Source: Collinsella sp. (lineage in GTDB: Bacteria; Actinomycetota; Coriobacteriia; Coriobacteriales; Coriobacteriaceae). From it: DNA of 31,695 nt. Below, in pieces: positions 1 through 8,739 of the stretch. The stretch spans positions 1 through 31,695 of the forward strand of contig JAHYYK010000027.1 of NCBI GenBank assembly GCA_019425005.1, in the 5' to 3' direction. The notes under the pieces are model-generated. The model was not told the DNA's origin. It searched no databases and was given only the letters and a program-made list of their open reading frames with translations. Every line of letters begins with the position of its first letter. The first letter of the stretch is position 1. Made by a program: the position numbers and the translations under genes.

Positions 1-268
1 CATCGCACCTCCCGAGGTAGCCAAGCCGGAAGACCCCAAGCCCGACGAGACCAAGCCCGCAGAAAGCAAGCCCGCGGAGTCCAAGCAGAACCCCAAGCCT
101 GAGGGCTCAAAGCCGACCAAGGCCGTTGCGGCTTCAACCACGAAAGCCAAGACTACCGGCGTGCTCGCGGCAACCGGCGACACCTCGGGTGCGGCCATCG
201 TGGCAACCGTCCTTGCGGGAACAGCCGCTATCGCCGCAGGCACCATGGCGAGCCGTAAGCGTTCTTAG
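1..268 (+). CDS. C-terminal end of a wall-anchored surface protein (partial, 5' end outside window)
   Basis: The reading frame is open from base 2 and ends at TAG 266-268, giving 88 visible residues. The first half is a spacer rich in Pro, Lys and Glu with repeating KPxE/KPAES units, typical of segments that cross the Gram-positive wall. It is followed by LAATGD, a hydrophobic span rich in Ala, Val and Ile, and the basic tail RKRS. That order (sorting motif, membrane span, positive tail) is the cell-wall sorting signal cut by sortase; LAATGD would be a variant of LPxTG. The last 34 residues match in length and layout the end of the surface protein at 4048-5571, so the two are probably substrates of the same sortase. 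The functional N-terminal domains lie outside the window, so the role is unknown. Confidence 0.8.
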   Translation, partial: IAPPEVAKPEDPKPDETKPAESKPAESKQNPKPEGSKPTKAVAASTTKAKTTGVLAATGDTSGAAIVATVLAGTAAIAAGTMASRKRS

Positions 269-325
269 ACGCCTCTGCGCACATGGCAGCTCCCGCGAAG
301 GCCCCGAGCCCCAGCACCGTTTAAC

Positions 326-365
326 AACGCCACCGCCGAGCTCCCCTCCAGCGGTGGCGTTTTCC
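326..365 (+). terminator. Intrinsic terminator after the partial surface-protein gene
   Basis: AACGCCACCGC (326-336) pairs perfectly with GCGGTGGCGTT (351-361) across a 14-base loop, followed by TTTCC. It lies 58 bases after the stop codon. The rest of 269-475 holds no gene that I can see. Confidence 0.8.
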
Positions 366-475
366 ATATGCGTCCGCAGGGGATGCACGAGATTGTCTTT
401 GGTCTAGCCCAACCGGCATACGCTGGCGTGCGACAATTGGGGCTGCCGATATCACAACACTGAGAGAAGCCCGTC

Positions 476-1141
476 ATGGAAGCGCATCAAAAGCAGATAA
501 CCGTTTATTCGAATCATACGGAAAGCGCGCCTGTCATCTACCTTCCTGTGGTCGTGGGCGACGGCAGCGAGGTTTATAAGTGTTGCCGAGAGCTCGACTG
601 TCCGCCATTCGCCCTCGTCACCATTGGCGGGCTCGATTGGAATCGCGAGCTGAGCCCCTGGGCATGCGACGGGACCGTACGCGATGCCGAGCCTTTCGGC
701 GGCCAAGCTGCCGATTTTCTTGATGAGCTGCTGAATCAGATAATCCCCCAGGTCGAGTCGTCGCTTCCTCAGCCGCCCACCCGGCGCGGCATTGCCGGTT
801 ACTCGCTCGCGGGCCTCTTCGCACTCTGGTCCCTCTGGCAAACCGACGCCTTTGACCGCGCCGCGAGCGCATCGGGGTCGCTATGGTTTCCCGACTTTGT
901 CGACCGTGCCAGCACGGCCCCTTTTGCCGGCAGCCCGCAAGCCGTCTACCTGTCACTCGGCAAAAAGGAAACCAAGACGCCCAACCGCATGATGCGGCAT
1001 GTACTCGACGACACACGCGCGATGGAAGCGTTGCTCGTCGAGCGCGGCATTCCAACAACGCTGGAGCTCAACCCCGGCAATCACTTTGCCCAAACCGACT
1101 TACGCATGGCCCGCGGCATCCACTGGATACTGACACATTAA
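476..1141 (+). CDS. Alpha/beta-hydrolase fold esterase (putative)
   Basis: This 221-residue cytoplasmic protein has no signal peptide. GYSLAG (about residues 108-113) is a GxSxG nucleophile elbow with Ser110 as likely nucleophile, and GNHF near residue 202 supplies a likely catalytic His close to the C-terminus. The segment with NRELSPWACDG followed by FGGQAADF resembles the putative esterase family (esterase D / enterochelin esterase-like), which hydrolyses small acyl esters. The true substrate cannot be read from the sequence. ATG at 476 is preceded by a weak GAGAGAAG. It stands alone between a terminator upstream and a shared hairpin downstream, so it is probably monocistronic. Confidence 0.75.
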   Translation: MEAHQKQITVYSNHTESAPVIYLPVVVGDGSEVYKCCRELDCPPFALVTIGGLDWNRELSPWACDGTVRDAEPFGGQAADFLDELLNQIIPQVESSLPQPPTRRGIAGYSLAGLFALWSLWQTDAFDRAASASGSLWFPDFVDRASTAPFAGSPQAVYLSLGKKETKTPNRMMRHVLDDTRAMEALLVERGIPTTLELNPGNHFAQTDLRMARGIHWILTH

Positions 1142-1143
1142 AA

Positions 1144-1187
1144 ATGGTGCCCACACGCATATACGCATGGGCACCATATCTTGTTTT
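1144..1187. terminator. Bidirectional terminator between the esterase and permease genes
   Basis: ATGGTGCCCA (1144-1153) and TGGGCACCAT (1168-1177) form a perfect 10-bp stem with a 14-base loop. A-rich sequence on the left and a T-rich stretch on the right let it serve both convergent genes. Confidence 0.8.
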
Positions 1188-1202
1188 AGCTGAACGCAGC
1201 TG

Positions 1203-2537
1203 CTACTCAGCAGCCTCCTCAAGCTCGGAGACATCAAACTCAAAGTCGTTACCCGGCAGGATGGCGTTGAGCACAATGCCCATCAGTGAGCCCACGGCAA
1301 TGCCGGACAGCGAAATGGTCACGCCGCCCAGCTCCAACACGATGGCGCCGGCGGTGCTGTACGCGATGCCGAGCGAAAGCACGAGCACCAGCGCGGCAAC
1401 CAGCACGTTGCGGTTGTTCTGGAAATCGACCTGGTTCTCGATGAGGTTGCGGACGCCCACAGCGCTGATCATGCCGTAGAGCACGAGCGACACACCGCCG
1501 ATCACACACGCCGGCATGGCCGCAATGACAGCCGCGAACTTGGGGCAGAACGAAAGCACGATGGCGCAACACGCGGCAATTCGAATTACGCGCGGGTCGA
1601 ACACGCGCGTCAGGGCGAGCACGCCGGTGTTCTCACCATACGTAGTGTTGGCCGGAGCGCCAAAGAGCGAAGCCAGAATCGTGGCAAGGCCGTCGCCGAG
1701 CAGCGTGCGATGCAGACCGGGATCGGCAATGTAGTTGCGCTCGCAAGTCGAACCGATAGCAGAGATATCGCCGATATGCTCGATCATGGTCGCGAAAGCC
1801 AGCGGCATGATGGTGATGATGGCCGTCGTGGCAAGACCGCTATCGAACTGCGGGCCAAAGAGCGCAAACACGGTGTTGTCCCACACGACGGGCAAGCCAA
1901 CCCAGGGAGCGGCCGCGACGCCCGAAAAATCGACCTCGCCCAGCGCAGTCGCAACGGCATAGCTCACCACAACGCCCAGCAAAATCGGCACAATCTTGAC
2001 CATGCCGCGGCCCCAGATGTTGCAGATCACGATAACGGCAACGGCAATAACAGCCACAAACCAGTTGGTCTGGCAGTTGGCAATAGCGGAGCTCGCCAGA
2101 ATCAAGCCGATGGAAATGACGATAGGGCCAGTCACCACCGGCGGGAAGAAGCGCATAACGCGCTTGGCGCCAAACGCGCGGAAGAGCGCCGCCAGCACCG
2201 GATAGAGCAGACCGGCGCAGGCTACGCCCAGGCAGGCGTAGGGCAAAAGCTCAGTCTCGCGGTTGGGCGCGATTGCGGCATAACCGGCAATAAAGGCAAA
2301 CGATGAGCCCAAAAATGCCGGCACCTTACCGCGCGACAAGAAGTGGAACAGCAGCGTACCCAAGCCGGCAAACAAAAGCGTCGCCGAAACCGAGAGACCG
2401 GTGAGCACGGGCACCAGCACGGTGGCGCCAAACATGGCAAACAGGTGCTGCAGACCGAGCAGGAACATGCGCGGGCGGCCAAGCGACGATGCATCGTAGA
2501 TGGCATCGGTGACGGCGGGCGTCGAGGATTGGGACAT
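1203..2537 (-). CDS. uraA: NCS2-family uracil/xanthine permease (UraA-like)
   Basis: This 444-residue polytopic membrane protein probably imports uracil or xanthine by proton symport. The N-terminal QHLFAMFGATVLVP segment is the family's QH motif in TM1. EHIGD and NTTYGENTG, each in its own helix, match the two motifs that carry the substrate-binding Glu residues in UraA. Length fits the family (about 430). The start is placed at ATG 2537 because GAAAGGA sits just upstream on the minus strand; a longer open frame upstream of it has no membrane character and no ribosome site. A hydrophilic acidic tail (ELEEAAE) ends the protein. Uracil is more likely than xanthine because of the closeness to UraA, but this is inference. 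Confidence 0.88.
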   Translation of the reverse strand: MSQSSTPAVTDAIYDASSLGRPRMFLLGLQHLFAMFGATVLVPVLTGLSVSATLLFAGLGTLLFHFLSRGKVPAFLGSSFAFIAGYAAIAPNRETELLPYACLGVACAGLLYPVLAALFRAFGAKRVMRFFPPVVTGPIVISIGLILASSAIANCQTNWFVAVIAVAVIVICNIWGRGMVKIVPILLGVVVSYAVATALGEVDFSGVAAAPWVGLPVVWDNTVFALFGPQFDSGLATTAIITIMPLAFATMIEHIGDISAIGSTCERNYIADPGLHRTLLGDGLATILASLFGAPANTTYGENTGVLALTRVFDPRVIRIAACCAIVLSFCPKFAAVIAAMPACVIGGVSLVLYGMISAVGVRNLIENQVDFQNNRNVLVAALVLVLSLGIAYSTAGAIVLELGGVTISLSGIAVGSLMGIVLNAILPGNDFEFDVSELEEAAE

Positions 2538-2563
2538 GGATGTCCTTTCGAATGGAAGGGCGA

Positions 2564-2612
2564 TCGGGCATATTGGATAACCTGCCCGAACGATACGATC
2601 TGAACCATTGTA
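2564..2612 (-). promoter_or_regulatory. Possible promoter and leader hairpin of the uraA-like gene
   Basis: On the minus strand there is a TACAAT -10-like hexamer at 2612-2607, without a clear -35. In the leader, TCGGGCA and TGCCCGA (2564-2570, 2583-2589) form a 7-bp stem. I see no PyrR-type or purine riboswitch signature. Confidence 0.25.
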
Positions 2613-2659
2613 CGCGATACGCCATGTCTCGCACGCGCCGTCACCTGCGAACGTTACCG

Positions 2660-3793
2660 CTATTTCCAAACGCGCTTGGCAACGCGCTTGACCAGCGCGA
2701 TCTTTGCCCATTGCTCGTCCTCGGTCAGCTTGTTGCCAATCTCGCAGCTGGCAAAGCCGCACTGGGGCGACAGATACAGATTCTCGAGCGGCACGTACTT
2801 TGCGGCCTCGCGGATGCGCTCGACGATAATATCCTCGTTCTCGAGCTCTGCCGCCTTGGTGGTCACCAGGCCCAACACGACCTTCTTGCCCGGGGCAACG
2901 TACTTGAGCGGCTCAAAACCGCCGGCGCGCGGCGTGTCGAACTCCAGATAGAACGCATCGACATTCTCATGCGCAAACAGGTACGGCGCGATGGGATCGT
3001 AACCGCCCTCAAAGGCATAGGTAGAGTGGTAGTTACCACGGCACACGTGCGTGTTAATGACCAGGTCGTCGGGCTTGCCCTCGATGGCGGCGTTGTTGAG
3101 CGCCACGCCCAGCTCACTCACCTTTTGCAGATCAACCGGGCTCATTCCGGTCTTGGACACAAAGTCGGTATCGCAATAGATGCCCCAGGTGCAGTCATCA
3201 AACTGGATGTTGCGGCAGCCTGCTGCGTACAGGTCGGCGATCACCGTGCGATAAGCGGCTGCAATGGCGTCGGCAAGTTCCTCATCTGTCTTGTAGACAG
3301 CGCGCAGGCTCTCCTGCTGGCCATCGCAGCGGTCGAGTGTGACTTCGGAGAACGTCTGGATTGGCGCCGGAATGGTTTGCCGCGCGACCTGGCCCTCCCC
3401 CTCGAGCGCCTTGACAAATTTAAAGTGCTCGACGAATGGATGGTTCTCGCCGCTAATGGGGCCGGTTACCACGGCGGTGTCGGCGGTGGTCTCCTCATCG
3501 TGGAACATATAGCCCGTACGCGAGGTGCGACGCTCGACGCCGTTCAGCCCCCACATAAAATCGAGGTGCCAGTAGCTGCGGCGAAACTCACCATCGGTGA
3601 TGACCTGTAGGCCGGCGGCCTTTTGCTTAGCCACCAAATCGCGAATGGCCTCGTCCTCGACGGCCTTAAGGCCGTCGTCATCGAGCGTACCCGCGGCGTA
3701 GGCGGCACGGGCGTCCTTCACGGCCTGCGGACGAAGAAAGCTGCCGACGATATCGGCACGAAACGGCGCGTTCGGTTGAATCGAAGTGCTCAT
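2660..3793 (-). CDS. Cobalamin-independent methionine synthase family protein (MetE C-terminal domain type, YxjG/YxjH-like)
   Basis: This 377-residue cytoplasmic protein is equivalent to the catalytic C-terminal half of MetE. It would transfer a methyl group to homocysteine or a related thiol, making methionine. The four zinc ligands of MetE are visible: His and Cys in THVCRGN, Glu in YLEFDTPRAG, and Cys in LSPQCGF. There is no N-terminal folate-binding half (full MetE is about 750 residues), so the methyl donor may not be polyglutamyl methyl-folate. The start is ATG 3793 (MSTSIQ), preceded by AAAGGGAG; an in-frame ATG 18 bases earlier lacks a ribosome site. It is transcribed alone. Two palindromes lie upstream of it. 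The YxjG/YxjH-like class is certain enough; the methyl donor is not. Confidence 0.87.
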   Translation of the reverse strand: MSTSIQPNAPFRADIVGSFLRPQAVKDARAAYAAGTLDDDGLKAVEDEAIRDLVAKQKAAGLQVITDGEFRRSYWHLDFMWGLNGVERRTSRTGYMFHDEETTADTAVVTGPISGENHPFVEHFKFVKALEGEGQVARQTIPAPIQTFSEVTLDRCDGQQESLRAVYKTDEELADAIAAAYRTVIADLYAAGCRNIQFDDCTWGIYCDTDFVSKTGMSPVDLQKVSELGVALNNAAIEGKPDDLVINTHVCRGNYHSTYAFEGGYDPIAPYLFAHENVDAFYLEFDTPRAGGFEPLKYVAPGKKVVLGLVTTKAAELENEDIIVERIREAAKYVPLENLYLSPQCGFASCEIGNKLTEDEQWAKIALVKRVAKRVWK

Positions 3794-3833
3794 AGATATC
3801 TCCCTTTGCATTGGTTGCTTTACCGGGACAGAG

Positions 3834-3847
3834 TATGAGCGCTCATA
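3834..3847. promoter_or_regulatory. Perfect 14-bp palindrome upstream of the MetE-like gene
   Basis: TATGAGCGCTCATA reads identically on both strands, 41 bases upstream of the MetE-like start codon. It is a candidate operator for a dimeric repressor or activator. I do not recognise the regulator. Confidence 0.4.
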
Positions 3848-3881
3848 TGGCCATCGTAAAATATACGTTTATAACAGTTTG

Positions 3882-3900
3882 ATATAGGAAACTTCTATAT
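3882..3900. promoter_or_regulatory. Inverted repeat in the MetE-like / surface-protein divergent region
   Basis: ATATAG and CTATAT flank a 7-base centre (GAAACTT). It lies in the AT-rich centre of the 254-base gap between two divergent genes and could be an operator or overlap promoters of either. The gap holds no other feature that I can support. Confidence 0.3.
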
Positions 3901-4047
3901 TCACACCAACGAATCGTCGAGCCAAGCCATCCCATATCCGCCAGTGCAAATAGCCATTTTCGTGCCCATATGGCACTAGCAGCTCTGCCCTATCGACCAT
4001 ACGCTTAGTGGTGACCGCACAAGGCCACGCGAGAGATAGGAGCGACC

Positions 4048-5571
4048 ATGACCACGTTTACGACCCCCACGCGCCGCACCGATCGCACTACAGGACTCCA
4101 TTACGCCGAGACCCCCGTGCGTCAGCGCACCGTTCTCACCTGTGGCAGCTGGCGCCGCGTGACCCGCCGCATCGTTTGCGGCCTGACCTGTGCACTTACT
4201 GTGAGCTCGCTGCTCATGCCGAGCATTTCGTTTGCGGCGGAGCGGGTCGAGGTCGACGGCAACATCTATAACGCCGGCACCGCAGCTGGCGACGGCAGCA
4301 CGTGGGCCTGGGACGGCGCCGACGACATGACACTCAATGGTTATAACGGCGGAGGCATCGCTGCCTACGGCAAGCTCAACGTGAGCTACGAGGGCAACAA
4401 TACGGTTGCCAATGACGAAGGCGACGGCATTTCCGTTGTGGACGGTGCCAATGAGGGCGCCGAGCTCAACATCTCCGGAACGGGCACCCTGACGGCAACA
4501 GCAGAAGGCAACGCCTTGTATTCCGAGGGCGATATGACGATCAGCGGAACAGGAACTGTCACCGCCAAGGGCGCGGGCGCCGAGGGCATCCTTGCCGACG
4601 GCGACATAACCATAACCGGCGGCGGCACAGTCGACGCACGCTCCGAGCAGGACTGCGGCATCGTCGCCGAAGAAACCCTCACGGTATCCAACAGCACGCT
4701 AACCGCTCAGGGATTCGGCAGCGGCATATATGCCTTCGATGGCCTGACCATTGATGCGGCGACCGTACGAGCGTATGCATACCCAACGCGCGAAGATAGC
4801 CCCACCGCCATCTTCACCGACGAGGGCGACATCACCATTAAAAACGGCTCATTCGTTCACGCTTATGCCGAGGGTGAAAACGCCTCAGGAATCTACTCGT
4901 ACAATCACGACACCGACAGCCCCGGCGGGCGCATCTTTATCAGCGACTCGACCGTCGAGGCCATTGCCCACTACATCAACCACGATGGAGGCAACCAGCC
5001 CCTACCGCCCATCGGCAATGGCGACATTGTCGTAGTTGACCCAGACGTGAACGCTCGTACGTATGGCATCTTCGCTCTCACCGAGGATGGCCTAACGCCT
5101 GCAACCATCTCCATCACACGCAGCCGCGTAACAGCAGAGGGCGACACCGCCGCCATCTTGGCCGTGGTGAATAGTGCAGACGGCAGCATTGCCGGAACGA
5201 TCAATATCGTCGACAGCATTATCGAAACACCTAACGGTGGACGCATTTGCGACGTGCGCTTCGTTGACACCAATCCCGTCGATGCCCCCTACCAGCGCGG
5301 CCAGACGATCGGCACCGCCAATGATGTCATCACGGATCTGGACAGCGACGCCATCGCCAAGCGCGCCGTCATCGTTCCGGTGGATACGCCCCCGGCGAAG
5401 CCCGAGTCGAAGCCTAAGATAACGACCGCCGCCGCGACCATCAAGCATGTCGACACCAAGGGCACGCTCGCGGCCACGGGTGACGCTTCCGCCATGGGCG
5501 CCGTCGCCGCTGCCATCACAGGCGTGGCAGCCGTCGTCGCCGGCATCTTTACCAGTCGCAAGCGCTCGTAA
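4048..5571 (+). CDS. Secreted beta-helix repeat surface protein with LAATGD wall-sorting signal
   Basis: This 507-residue protein has a long basic N-region (WRRVTRR near 35-41), a hydrophobic core at about 42-62 and a likely signal-peptidase site near SFA-A (63-64). Residues 70-400 are short repeats of the type GTVTAKGAGAEGI/DITI, rich in Gly, Thr, Asn and Asp with evenly spaced hydrophobics. This is typical of a right-handed parallel beta-helix and recalls the Cthe_2159-type carbohydrate-binding family; binding to plant or mucus glycans is inference. A Pro/Lys segment (PAKPESKPK) precedes LAATGD (474-479), a membrane span and RKRS. The start at 4048 has GATAGGAG upstream, and no other in-frame Met precedes the hydrophobic core. 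It is probably monocistronic and a relative of the partial gene at the left edge. Confidence 0.82.
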   Translation: MTTFTTPTRRTDRTTGLHYAETPVRQRTVLTCGSWRRVTRRIVCGLTCALTVSSLLMPSISFAAERVEVDGNIYNAGTAAGDGSTWAWDGADDMTLNGYNGGGIAAYGKLNVSYEGNNTVANDEGDGISVVDGANEGAELNISGTGTLTATAEGNALYSEGDMTISGTGTVTAKGAGAEGILADGDITITGGGTVDARSEQDCGIVAEETLTVSNSTLTAQGFGSGIYAFDGLTIDAATVRAYAYPTREDSPTAIFTDEGDITIKNGSFVHAYAEGENASGIYSYNHDTDSPGGRIFISDSTVEAIAHYINHDGGNQPLPPIGNGDIVVVDPDVNARTYGIFALTEDGLTPATISITRSRVTAEGDTAAILAVVNSADGSIAGTINIVDSIIETPNGGRICDVRFVDTNPVDAPYQRGQTIGTANDVITDLDSDAIAKRAVIVPVDTPPAKPESKPKITTAAATIKHVDTKGTLAATGDASAMGAVAAAITGVAAVVAGIFTSRKRS

Positions 5572-5623
5572 CTCCAAGTCTCGTGACGCTCGATCAATTC
5601 GGGCGCGCACCGTCCCATGGTAA

Positions 5624-5653
5624 GCGGCCGCCGGACCTCCCACCGGCGGCCGC
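5624..5653. terminator. GC-rich hairpin after the surface-protein gene
   Basis: GCGGCCGCCGG (5624-5634) pairs perfectly with CCGGCGGCCGC (5643-5653), with an 8-base loop. There is no long T-run, but it lies between two convergent genes, so a terminator for the surface-protein gene is the simplest reading. Confidence 0.55.
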
Positions 5654-5714
5654 GCCTCGTTTGAACGACCCCGCTTCAATTATTCGTCCAAAACAGGCGC
5701 ACCCGCCCAGCCGC

Positions 5715-6734
5715 CTACAGCAATACAAACTGCTTCAGCGCGGCGCGACTCGTTATGCCCAGCTTGGCGTAGGTGTTCGACAGGCGATTCTTTACCGTGC
5801 CACGCGAGATACCCATGTGAGCGGCAATCTCATCGTTGGTCCAGCCGCGACAGGCCAGCATAGCGATGGCGAACTCCGTCGTGGTCAGGCTCTCGGCAAC
5901 GGTGGCGCCCGTCCCCGGATTATGCACACGACGCCAACCGCGACTAAACCGCTCGGTAACTTTGATGATCTCCGCGAACTCCTGCGGATGGCCCTTCTTT
6001 AGGCATGACTCCAACACGCCCTGCAAAAGCCCGTGATGCTCTCCGACGATTTCAATCAGGCCATCGGGCTGTGCAATCTGCCAGGCACGCATAAAATGAG
6101 CGTTCGCGCGGTCAGCTTCGCGCTGGTTAATCCACCCAACGGCGGCAATCAGGTGCAAGAAGACCTCAGGGACGGGATAGCTCTCCTGCTTCATCGACAA
6201 GGCGTTCTCCGCCATACCCACGCAGCGCCCGTAATCGCCGTCGAGGTAGGCACGGTGCGCCAGCGCATAGGTTGCAAACAGGCGCAGCCCCTCGGGCAGC
6301 AGTGATGCATACAAATCGAATTTGCCGCGTGACACCGGCGAGGGAAAATGCAGCAGCACACAGGCGCTCGCCGCAAGCAGCATATATGAGGCCTGGGCGC
6401 GTGGATCCCTTGTCGCACTTTGACCCTTCCCTGTTTCCTTGAGATACGCAAGGCAGCGGCGCGCCGCCAATGCGCGATTCAGTGACAGATTTGCATAGGC
6501 GCACAACAGGCATGCCGAAAGACGGAGCGAAAGGTCATCCGATAGCAAGTACGGCTCCGCTAGGCGTCGTGCCTCATCGGGGCAACCGCGATAGTAGTGC
6601 GCCTCGGCACGTGCGATAACGCCATAGTCATCTTTGAGCATCACGTCGAGGGTTTTGTCGAGCGTTCCTGGCTCGAATGCCGTGCACATAAGCGGCATGG
6701 GGAAACGCCAGCTGTCGGTATATATCCGATCCAC
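5715..6734 (-). CDS. LuxR-type transcriptional regulator with helical N-terminal domain
   Basis: This is a cytoplasmic DNA-binding regulator of about 339 residues. The last 65 residues are a LuxR/FixJ helix-turn-helix: TTTEFAIAMLACRGWTNDEI, then AAHMGISRGTVKNRLSNTYAK. The first 270 residues are helical, rich in Ala, Leu, Arg and Tyr, with TPR-like spacing. There is no response-regulator receiver domain, so the input is unknown. The start is best placed at GTG 6734: AGGGGAGG lies 5 bases upstream of it on the minus strand. The ATG at 6752 would put that ribosome site inside the coding sequence. It sits downstream of, and converges with, the beta-helix surface-protein gene; whether it regulates that gene is not shown. 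Confidence 0.78.
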   Translation of the reverse strand: MDRIYTDSWRFPMPLMCTAFEPGTLDKTLDVMLKDDYGVIARAEAHYYRGCPDEARRLAEPYLLSDDLSLRLSACLLCAYANLSLNRALAARRCLAYLKETGKGQSATRDPRAQASYMLLAASACVLLHFPSPVSRGKFDLYASLLPEGLRLFATYALAHRAYLDGDYGRCVGMAENALSMKQESYPVPEVFLHLIAAVGWINQREADRANAHFMRAWQIAQPDGLIEIVGEHHGLLQGVLESCLKKGHPQEFAEIIKVTERFSRGWRRVHNPGTGATVAESLTTTEFAIAMLACRGWTNDEIAAHMGISRGTVKNRLSNTYAKLGITSRAALKQFVLL

Positions 6735-6883
6735 GGCGACCTCCCCTCGCATAGCGGCTCACTTTGATGGTAATGCGAGGGGGCAACGGTTAATGGGACA
6801 TGTGGCTCGAAATACAGCCTCATCCTGGGACGTACGCGGTAAATCGAACGGTGCCAAGTTTAAATGCGGCGCCGCTCAAAAGG

Positions 6884-7780
6884 CTAAATATGCTGGCGGA
6901 TCGCGTCGATATAGGCTTGGCCGTAGCGCGTGAGTGTCGTGTTCTTGCGCGTGATGATGCCGATCTCCATGTACTCGTCTACATCGAGCGGAATCGAGAT
7001 GATGCCGGGACCGTTGAGCTCGTGACTGATCACGCCTGAGCATACCGTGTAGCCGTTGAGGCCCATGGCAAGGTTGAACAACGTCGCACGGTCGCGCACA
7101 CGGATATTCTTGCGGCGCTCAAACGTCGAAGTCAGTTCCTCGGAATAGTAAAACGAGTTGTAGCTGCCCTGCTCGTAGGACAGGAAGGGATAGTCCTCCA
7201 GGTCCTCGAGCGTCACGCTGGAGCGGCCCGCCAGCGGATGGTCGGCGCACACGAAGACATGCGGCGTGGCACAGAAGAGCCCTTCGAACACGAGCTCGTT
7301 GGCCGCCAGCATGCGCTCGATGACCTCGCGATTGTGCTCGGACAGGTACAAGATGCCCAGCTCGCTTTTCATGTGCGCGACGTCCTCGATAATCTCGTGA
7401 GTCTGCTCCTCGCGCAGGGTAAAGTCGTAGCGCGCGGCATCGAACTCGCGGATCACATCGACAAACGCATTAACGGCAAAGGAATAATGCTGGCAGCTCA
7501 CACTAAAGTGCGGCACTTGCTCGGACGCGCCCTTGTACTTGCCTTCGAGCAGATCGGCCTGGTCGAGCACCTGTCGCGCGTAGCCCAAGAAGGTCTCGCC
7601 CTCCTCGGACACAATGACACCCTTGTTGGTGCGCTCAAAGATGTGCACACCCATCTCGTTTTCGAGATCACGAATCGATGCGGTAATCGAAGGCTGCGAC
7701 ACAAAGAGTCGGCGCGAGGCCTCGGTGATGCTGCCGCATTCGGCAACTTTGACGACATATCTGAGCTGCTGAAGCTTCAT
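6884..7780 (-). CDS. LysR-family transcriptional regulator
   Basis: The 298-residue protein has a typical LysR winged helix-turn-helix in residues 1-60 (MKLQQLRYVVKVAECGSITE, then SRRLFVSQPSITASIRDLE), followed by a linker helix and an effector-binding domain to the end. The ligand is unknown. ATG 7780 has GGGAGGG upstream. The gene begins 10 bases after the stop codon of the HAD phosphatase at 7791-8699, and its ribosome site abuts that stop, so both are almost certainly one transcript and perhaps translationally coupled. LysR regulators usually control a divergent neighbour, but here the regulator is second in an operon, so its target may lie elsewhere or be the operon itself. Confidence 0.88.
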   Translation of the reverse strand: MKLQQLRYVVKVAECGSITEASRRLFVSQPSITASIRDLENEMGVHIFERTNKGVIVSEEGETFLGYARQVLDQADLLEGKYKGASEQVPHFSVSCQHYSFAVNAFVDVIREFDAARYDFTLREEQTHEIIEDVAHMKSELGILYLSEHNREVIERMLAANELVFEGLFCATPHVFVCADHPLAGRSSVTLEDLEDYPFLSYEQGSYNSFYYSEELTSTFERRKNIRVRDRATLFNLAMGLNGYTVCSGVISHELNGPGIISIPLDVDEYMEIGIITRKNTTLTRYGQAYIDAIRQHI

Positions 7781-7790
7781 AGCGCCCTCC

Positions 7791-8699
7791 CTAGACGTTC
7801 GTGACGTCGAAACCCGTCGTGCTCACTTGACGCATAAACGGCGGCATCTCCCCTGTTGCCGCACAGGCAGCAATCTGATGCAGAGCCCCGGCAACTGCAT
7901 CGTCTGCTGCAGCGCCGATATGCCAGCGTGCGGCAGCCGTGACGGCCTCGTTGGCATTGGCGACTGCAACGGAGTTGGGAACGGCATCGATCATGGGCAG
8001 ATCGTTATCGGAATCACCGAATACGGCCACCTCGTCGAGCGTCAGGTCCAAAGCGCGCGCCAGCTCCAGCGCGGCGCAACCCTTGTCCCAACCTGCTGGA
8101 AGGATGTCGAACAGGCGCACACGATTGTTGGGAAACACGAGTGAGAGCTCCGGTACCTCAGCGGCAACGCGCTCACGTAGCTCCGCGAGCTCCTCACGCG
8201 AGCGGGCGCTCCAGATATTCGCCTTGAACACCGGCGCGTCGTCGACAACGGGACGGCACGGAGCCTCTTCGCCTTTGAGCCATGCGTTGCCGCCCGACTC
8301 CATGGCGCGACGCACGCGCTCGGGGTCGCTCGTCACGCAATAGGCATCGTTATCCCAAAAGTCGTCACCCAGGCTGTAGACCTTTAGATAGGTATCGTCG
8401 GTCTCTTGCTCCAGATAGTCGGCCAAACGCATCAGAGCATCGTTGTCGATTGCGTGCGAGGCGACTACTTCGCCGCCGACAAACATCACCTGGCCGTTAC
8501 AGAACGCGCCAGTCGAAAAACACTCGGAACGATTTTTGAACATCCAGCCCATCGCGGACGGCTGACGACCCGAAACCGGGCCAAAGTGTAGACCCGCCGC
8601 CTGCATGGCATGAATACCCTCGATGGCGTAGTCGCTGGCGCCGTCATGCCCGGCCGGAATCAGCGTATCGTCCATATCGGTCAGCACAAGTTTAATCAT
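7791..8699 (-). CDS. HAD-superfamily Cof-type phosphatase
   Basis: The 302-residue cytoplasmic protein is a Cof/type IIB HAD hydrolase, which removes phosphate from small molecules such as sugar phosphates, nucleotides or cofactors. Motif I is DMDDTL (residues 8-13, with Asp8 the nucleophile and Asp10 the acid/base), motif II is the Ser in VSGRQ, and motif IV is GDSDNDLPM. A cap of about 100 residues lies between motifs II and III. ATG 8699 is preceded by AGGGGACC. It is the first gene of a two-gene unit with the LysR regulator. The neighbouring divergent thi operon raises the possibility of a thiamine-linked substrate, but nothing in the protein proves it. Confidence 0.85.
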   Translation of the reverse strand: MIKLVLTDMDDTLIPAGHDGASDYAIEGIHAMQAAGLHFGPVSGRQPSAMGWMFKNRSECFSTGAFCNGQVMFVGGEVVASHAIDNDALMRLADYLEQETDDTYLKVYSLGDDFWDNDAYCVTSDPERVRRAMESGGNAWLKGEEAPCRPVVDDAPVFKANIWSARSREELAELRERVAAEVPELSLVFPNNRVRLFDILPAGWDKGCAALELARALDLTLDEVAVFGDSDNDLPMIDAVPNSVAVANANEAVTAAARWHIGAAADDAVAGALHQIAACAATGEMPPFMRQVSTTGFDVTNV

Positions 8700-8739
8700 A
8701 AGGTCCCCTCGGTCATTCTTAATCCCGTCTATTGTACCG

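Noticed and set aside
2540..3610. Long plus-strand open frame (356 codons) opposite the MetE-like gene
   Set aside because: It is antisense to a clear zinc-ligand-bearing MetE-type protein, has no ribosome site and no family likeness; high GC content leaves opposite frames open.
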